A stretch of DNA of 47,449 nucleotides, taken from the NCBI GenBank assembly GCA_051652645.1, contig JBOFUP010000023.1, positions 1 through 47,449 of the forward strand, read 5' to 3'. The stretch comes from UBA7332 sp051652645 (GTDB lineage: Bacteria; Bacteroidota; Bacteroidia; Bacteroidales; UBA7332). Positions 43,231 to 47,449 of this stretch are shown here, one piece after another. Numbering within the stretch: the first letter of the stretch is position 1; the number at the start of each line of letters is the position of its first letter. The notes below the pieces were generated by a model. The model saw nothing but the letters and a program-made list of their open reading frames with translations. It did not search any database and was not told the origin of the DNA. Made by a program: the position numbers and the translations under genes.

Positions 43231-43510
43231 AATTTGAAGGTTAAAAGTTCGTGGATGCAAAGTAAGGGATAATTGATTAATATGTTGCTTAGGCAAATAG
43301 TTTATTTAACTAATTGTTTCTAATTTTCATATCAGAGCAGACTATGTTTTTGTTTTCATGTTTTAAGTGATCTTATCTCTAACACTTTAATGAATGGAAT
43401 AAGATCTCAAAGATGGCAATAGTAGTCTATAGCGTCTATTCTAGTTCTTTAGACTCATGATTTGAAATACTATAAGTATAGATTTAATTTTCTATATTAT
43501 GCCATATAAA
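43231..43510. other. Intergenic region between esterase and M3 peptidase genes
   Basis: The gap from the esterase start to the M3 peptidase stop is 361 bases. Apart from a -7-like TTACTTTG on the minus strand at 43258-43265 (before the esterase gene) and the terminator at 43511-43556, nothing recognisable is present. Confidence 0.5.
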
Positions 43511-43556
43511 AAAATCCGGGAGTCAACAGAGTTAAATCTGTTGACTCCCGGATTTT
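43511..43556 (-). terminator. Intrinsic terminator after M3 peptidase gene
   Basis: Perfect 20-bp stem (43511-43530 with 43537-43556), 6-base loop, followed on the minus strand by a run of T. Confidence 0.88.
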
Positions 43557-43591
43557 AAGGTAACTCTAAGAAGTAATAATAATAATAGAGC

Positions 43592-45679
43592 TTATAGTTC
43601 AATGCCGCTACGTTTCATAAGAGCTTTAACAGAAGGCTCTTCACCACGGAAGCGAACGTATAGTACCATTGGATCTTCAGTACCACCTTTTTCGAGAATA
43701 TTTTCGCGGAATGATTTTGCTATCTCTTTGTTATAGATACCATTCTCTACGAAGTAGTCGTATGCGTCAGCATCAAGTACCTCAGCCCATTTGTAGCTGT
43801 AGTATCCAGCAGCATATCCACCAGCAAATACGTGGCTGAAAGAAGGTGTTAGTGATACAGAGCTAACAGTAGGAAGAAGTTGAGTTTGTACGATTGCATC
43901 ATTCTCAAATTGTTTTACATCTCCACTGAAAGGCTTAGTGATAGTGTGCCATGCCATATCGTTGAATCCGAAAGAGAGCTGACGAACGCAAGCGTAAGCG
44001 ACGTTGTAGTTTTTAGCGTCAAGCACCTTTTGAACAAGATCAGCAGGTATTTTCTCACCTGTTTTGTAGTGAACTGCGAATTTGTCAAGGTACTCTTTCT
44101 CGCTCAACCAGTTTTCCATCATCTGAGATGGTAGTTCAACGAAGTCACGGTAAACGCTAGTTCCAGATAGAGATTCGTAAGTAGAGTTAGCAAACATACC
44201 GTGAAGAGCGTGTCCAAACTCGTGAAGGAAAGTTTCTACCTCATCAAATGTTAGAAGGGCAGGAGTGTCTGCAGTTGGTCTAGTGAAGTTCATCACTATC
44301 GTTACGTGCGGACGGATATCTTTTCCATTCTCTTTGTATTGGCTTTTGTAACCGCTCATCCAAGCACCTGGTCTTTTTCCAGCACGAGGGTGGAAGTCAG
44401 TGTAAAGAACAGAAAGGAATTTACCATCAGCATCAAAAACTTCATATGCTTTTACCTCAGAGTGGTATACTGGTATTTTCTTGTTCTCTTTGAATGTAAT
44501 ACCCCAAAGGTCAGTGGCAAGACCAAATACACCTTTAGTTACGTTGTTTAGCTCGAAGTAAGGGCGAAGAAGTTCGTCATTAATCTGATATTTGCTATCC
44601 TTAAGCTTCTCAGCATAGTATGACCAATCCCAAGGCATTATTTCGAAGTTTTTACCCTCCATTCCAATAGCAAAACCACGAACTTCAGCTACCTCCTGCA
44701 TAGCAGCAGGTTTGAAAGCAACAAGAAGGTCGTTAAGAAGTTTGTAAACGCTCTCTTGGTTTTTAGCCATACGATCTTGAAGAGTGTAGGCTGCATAGTT
44801 TTCATATCCAAAAAGGTTTGCCATTGCAAGTCTAGAGTTTGCAATTGTCTCAACATTTTTGATGTTGTCAAACTCACCACCAATACACTTAGACGAGAAT
44901 GATTCCCACATTTGACGACGAAGATCTCTGTTTTCTACATATCTCATGAAAGAGATGTACACAGGAGCTTGGTGAGTGAATAGGTAACCTGTCTTACCTT
45001 TAGCTTCTGCTCTAGCTTTAGCTTCATCGATGTCTCTTTGCATAAGACCTTTTAGATCTTCTACATTCTCTACTATCATTTCGAAAGCGTTGGTCTGCTT
45101 AAGGACGTTCTGTCCGAAATCAAGAGACGCTTTGCTGAGAGTGGTGCTCAGTTCGCGATATTTCTCTTTGTCTTGGCCTTGAAGGTTAGCACCTCTTTTA
45201 ACAAACCCTTTGTATGTGTTCTCAAGAAGTTTTCTATCCTCAATAGAGAGGTTAAGAGATTCGCGTTGATCATATACCTCTTTTACGCGAGCGAAAAGCT
45301 TCTCGTTGAGGTTGATATTGTTTGAATGAGCAGACATTAGAGGAGATAGCTTTTGTGAAAGAGCCATCATGTCGTCGTTGCTCTCAGAGCTAGTAAGATT
45401 GAAGAATACTGCTCCTACGCGCCCGAATAGTTCACCAGAGCGCTCAAGAGCGACAATAGTATTTTCGAAAGTAGCAGGTTTCTTGTTATTGATGATTGCA
45501 TCAATATCTTTGTTGTGTTGCTTCATCCCTTCGAGAAATGCAGGTTCGTAGTGTTCGAACTTGATTTTATCAAAAGGTGCCGTTTCGTGCGGTGTCTTGT
45601 ACTTCCCAAAGAATGGGTTCTGCGCTTGTGTCATAGACATGAATGCTAAAGAGAATAGTAATAGTTTTGTCTTTTTCAT
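43592..45679 (-). CDS. dcp: M3-family peptidyl-dipeptidase (Dcp-like), exported
   Basis: A 695-residue zinc metallopeptidase with signal peptide (1-19), acting in the periplasm on oligopeptides and releasing C-terminal dipeptides. The zinc motif HEFGH is at 486-490, with the third ligand Glu further on, in the segment after SLSGTSVYRDFVELPSQ. NPFFGKYKTPHETAPFDKI and PHVTIVMNFTRP are typical of Dcp/oligopeptidase A. The start is 39 bases after the folE stop; it is probably the last gene of a SPOR-folE-dcp unit. Confidence 0.92.
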   Translation of the reverse strand: MKKTKLLLFSLAFMSMTQAQNPFFGKYKTPHETAPFDKIKFEHYEPAFLEGMKQHNKDIDAIINNKKPATFENTIVALERSGELFGRVGAVFFNLTSSESNDDMMALSQKLSPLMSAHSNNINLNEKLFARVKEVYDQRESLNLSIEDRKLLENTYKGFVKRGANLQGQDKEKYRELSTTLSKASLDFGQNVLKQTNAFEMIVENVEDLKGLMQRDIDEAKARAEAKGKTGYLFTHQAPVYISFMRYVENRDLRRQMWESFSSKCIGGEFDNIKNVETIANSRLAMANLFGYENYAAYTLQDRMAKNQESVYKLLNDLLVAFKPAAMQEVAEVRGFAIGMEGKNFEIMPWDWSYYAEKLKDSKYQINDELLRPYFELNNVTKGVFGLATDLWGITFKENKKIPVYHSEVKAYEVFDADGKFLSVLYTDFHPRAGKRPGAWMSGYKSQYKENGKDIRPHVTIVMNFTRPTADTPALLTFDEVETFLHEFGHALHGMFANSTYESLSGTSVYRDFVELPSQMMENWLSEKEYLDKFAVHYKTGEKIPADLVQKVLDAKNYNVAYACVRQLSFGFNDMAWHTITKPFSGDVKQFENDAIVQTQLLPTVSSVSLTPSFSHVFAGGYAAGYYSYKWAEVLDADAYDYFVENGIYNKEIAKSFRENILEKGGTEDPMVLYVRFRGEEPSVKALMKRSGIEL

Positions 45680-45718
45680 CCCAATACGGTTTTAAGATTA
45701 AAGGTAATAGACAGTTAA

Positions 45719-46303
45719 TTATTTCATACGTATAAGAGTCATAAACTCTTCACGTGTTTTTGCCTGATTGAATGCACCTGTGAAGTCCGAAGTTGTCGTA
45801 ACAGAGTTCTGTTTCTCAACTCCTCGCATCTGCATACAGGTGTGTTGTGCTTCGATAACTACCATCACACCAAGAGGATTTAGTGTATTTTGAATAGCAT
45901 CTTTGATCTGCATGGTTAGTCGCTCTTGTACTTGCATACGACGAGCAAAGACCTCTACCACGCGAGCAATCTTACTTAGTCCAGTAATATGACCATTTGG
46001 AATATATGCCACGTGTACTTTTCCGAAGAAAGGCAGCATATGATGTTCACACATAGAGAAGAAGTCGATATCTTTTACGATAACCATTTGTTTGTACTCC
46101 TCTTTGAACATTGCTGATTTAAGAATTTTTTCAGCATCTTGGTGGTATCCTTTAGTCAGAAATTGCATAGCTTTCGCAACGCGTTCTGGAGTTTTAAGGA
46201 GACCTTCTCTGTGATCATCTTCGCCAAGAAGGCGAATGATCTCTCTGTAATGTGCAGCAATAGCCTCTCTGTTGGCTTCTTGCTCAGGTGTGAATTGATA
46301 CAT
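45719..46303 (-). CDS. folE: GTP cyclohydrolase I
   Basis: A 194-residue type I cyclohydrolase, first step of folate/tetrahydropterin synthesis. The zinc site is CEHHMLPF (Cys and His) plus the Cys in AQHTCMQMRG. The MQVQERLTMQI and SVTTTSDFTGAF segments are standard. Its ATG overlaps the preceding stop (TAATG), indicating coupled translation with the SPOR protein gene. Confidence 0.96.
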   Translation of the reverse strand: MYQFTPEQEANREAIAAHYREIIRLLGEDDHREGLLKTPERVAKAMQFLTKGYHQDAEKILKSAMFKEEYKQMVIVKDIDFFSMCEHHMLPFFGKVHVAYIPNGHITGLSKIARVVEVFARRMQVQERLTMQIKDAIQNTLNPLGVMVVIEAQHTCMQMRGVEKQNSVTTTSDFTGAFNQAKTREEFMTLIRMK

Positions 46304-46773
46304 TATAGCTCAAGTTTTATTTCATCTCTTACTACGTACATCTCACGACTAAAGTCAGGGAATGCACGTTTCATTCGCCTCATCATTTGATCGGCATCTT
46401 CATAACTTCTAAAGTCTCCTATACGTAGACGCCAGAAAGGAGATTTGAAAGTCACATAGGTCTCAATTTCTGGGAACATAGATTTTACTCTTTGCTCTTT
46501 TGAGAAAGCTTCATTCTTGGAGCTGTTTTGTTGGTTTCCGGAAAAGAGTTGTACTCTATAACCATCTACCTGGCTCACTGTTTGGTTTTCACCCTGCTCT
46601 CTACGTCCAATGAGTAGTTCTATAGCTTTTGATTGGCGAATAAGTACATCACCTTGTCCTATGATGTGTCTCTCTAGATGCGACACAATGGTTGAGTCGG
46701 ATCTGAGAAATTGAGCAACTAAACTAGTTGAAGTAAGGGATAGAGTAAGGAACAGGGCTATTACTTTTCTCAT
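46303..46773 (-). CDS. Exported SPOR-domain protein
   Basis: A 156-residue protein with signal peptide (1-20) and a C-terminal SPOR-like domain (about 80-145: GYRVQLFSGNQ, YVTFKSPFWRLRIGDFRSYEDA). Such proteins bind peptidoglycan lacking stem peptides, often at the division site. The middle helical part (30-70) has no recognisable motif. It is translationally coupled to folE. Confidence 0.85.
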   Translation of the reverse strand: MRKVIALFLTLSLTSTSLVAQFLRSDSTIVSHLERHIIGQGDVLIRQSKAIELLIGRREQGENQTVSQVDGYRVQLFSGNQQNSSKNEAFSKEQRVKSMFPEIETYVTFKSPFWRLRIGDFRSYEDADQMMRRMKRAFPDFSREMYVVRDEIKLEL

Positions 46774-46796
46774 ATTTATCTGATTTTTTTTATAGA

Positions 46797-46841
46797 CAAA
46801 AACCGAAAGGGGGGCTTTGGGGCTCCTCTTTCGGGTTTTTG
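46797..46841 (-). terminator. Terminator after tpiA
   Basis: CAAAAACCGAAAGGGG and CCTCTTTCGGGTTTTTG pair with one bulge and one mismatch around a G/C-rich loop. On the minus strand the stem ends in a T-rich arm. Confidence 0.7.
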
Positions 46842-46871
46842 TATGCTATACTTTATATAGATATTGCTCTA

Positions 46872-47449
46872 TTAGCAAGCTTCGATGATTGGAAGGAATG
46901 CTTCAACAGTAAGAGAAGCACCACCAATAAGACCACCATCTACATCAGGGTTAGCAAATAGTTCTTTAGCGTTAGCAGCGTTACAGCTACCACCGTAAAG
47001 GATCTGAGTTGCATCAGCAACTTCTTTGCCATATTTGTTAGCAACAGTTTCACGTATGAAAGCGTGAATCTCTTGTGCTTGAGCAGGAGAAGCTGTTTTA
47101 CCAGTACCGATAGCCCAAACAGGCTCGTAAGCAAGAACTATTTTACCAAATTCTTCAGCAGAAAGGTTGAAAAGAGCCTCTTCGATTTGAGATTTAACAA
47201 CCTCGAAGTGTTTCTCAGCTTCTCTCTCTTCAAGAACCTCTCCAATACAGAAGATAGGAGTAAGTCCGTTAGCCATAGCTAGAAGAGTTTTCTCTTTCAA
47301 TATTTCGTTTGTTTCACCATAGTATGCTCTACGCTCAGAGTGACCTAGGATTACATATTTAGCACCAGTAGATGCAACCATTGAAGCAGAAACTTCGCCA
47401 GTGTAAGCACCAGAAGTTTTGTCAGCACAGTTTTGAGCAGCAACGTTAA
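46872..47449 (-). CDS. tpiA: Triosephosphate isomerase, truncated at window edge
   Basis: The C-terminal 192 residues or so of a glycolytic isomerase (dihydroxyacetone phosphate to glyceraldehyde-3-phosphate). The frame continues upstream of the first internal ATG (47381) to the edge, encoding NVAAQNCADKTSGAYTGEV, which is authentic TpiA, so the gene begins outside the window. Catalytic His lies in ILGHSERR and Glu in LAYEPVWAIGTG; GGLIGGASL forms the phosphate loop. The N-terminal Lys of the active site is outside the window. Confidence 0.95.
   Translation of the reverse strand, partial: NVAAQNCADKTSGAYTGEVSASMVASTGAKYVILGHSERRAYYGETNEILKEKTLLAMANGLTPIFCIGEVLEEREAEKHFEVVKSQIEEALFNLSAEEFGKIVLAYEPVWAIGTGKTASPAQAQEIHAFIRETVANKYGKEVADATQILYGGSCNAANAKELFANPDVDGGLIGGASLTVEAFLPIIEAC

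Overview
The window looks like chromosome of an anaerobic, AT-rich member of the order Bacteroidales (Bacteroidota). The signs are a SusC/SusD outer-membrane pair with a FecR-type anti-sigma factor and an ECF sigma factor, an S46 dipeptidyl-peptidase, the Bacteroidota-type omega subunit, DUF4293 and DUF4834 proteins, a rubredoxin-first rubrerythrin, a class II (B12-dependent) ribonucleotide reductase, and -7 promoter elements of the form TAnnTTTG with no strong Shine-Dalgarno sequences. No rRNA, tRNA, CRISPR array or intact mobile element was seen.

Layout. 1-72 (-): start of an apparent NYN-domain gene cut by the window edge. 313-4036 (+): small lipoprotein, YgiC-like ATP-grasp ligase, cell-wall amidase with SPOR domain, and MlaD-like MCE protein. 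4347-8582 (+): dnaA, then class II ribonucleotide reductase. 8583-9010: a densely structured convergent spacer holding four palindromic repeats at an exact 22-bp period. 9008-11749 (-): Ca2+-type P-ATPase. 11983-12684 (+): small basic protein and tadA. 12695-16319 (-): bamD-rpoZ, then DUF4293-psd-pssA (phosphatidylethanolamine synthesis) and DUF4834. 16549-20649 (+): five-gene cluster (CTP-transferase-like, SDR, CDP-alcohol phosphotransferase, flippase-like membrane protein, acyltransferase). 20711-21313 (-): riboflavin synthase. 21593-23745 (+): Fur/PerR-like regulator, rubrerythrin, tsaD. 23746-24382: gene-poor spacer. 24383-28127 (-): threonine aldolase, YjbR, DPP7-like peptidase. 28282-30871 (+): proS, galE. 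31013-41471: a polysaccharide utilization locus (ECF sigma on +; FecR, SusC with STN domain, SusD, GH13, GH65 on -). 41644-47449 (-): glycerophosphodiesterase, esterase, M3 peptidase, folE, SPOR protein and a truncated tpiA.

How they work together. The utilization locus should bind and import an alpha-glucan or alpha-gluco-oligosaccharide and cleave it with secreted GH13 and GH65 enzymes, controlled by SusC(STN)-FecR-sigma signalling; the sigma gene is unusually placed at the far, convergent end. The 16.5-20.6 kb cluster has the logic of a phospholipid head-group pathway: make a polyol phosphate, activate it with CTP, transfer it to a lipid, flip it and acylate it. Two of its enzymes have changed signature motifs, so its product may not be a standard lipid. 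It and the 22-bp palindrome array are the best candidates here for something undescribed.
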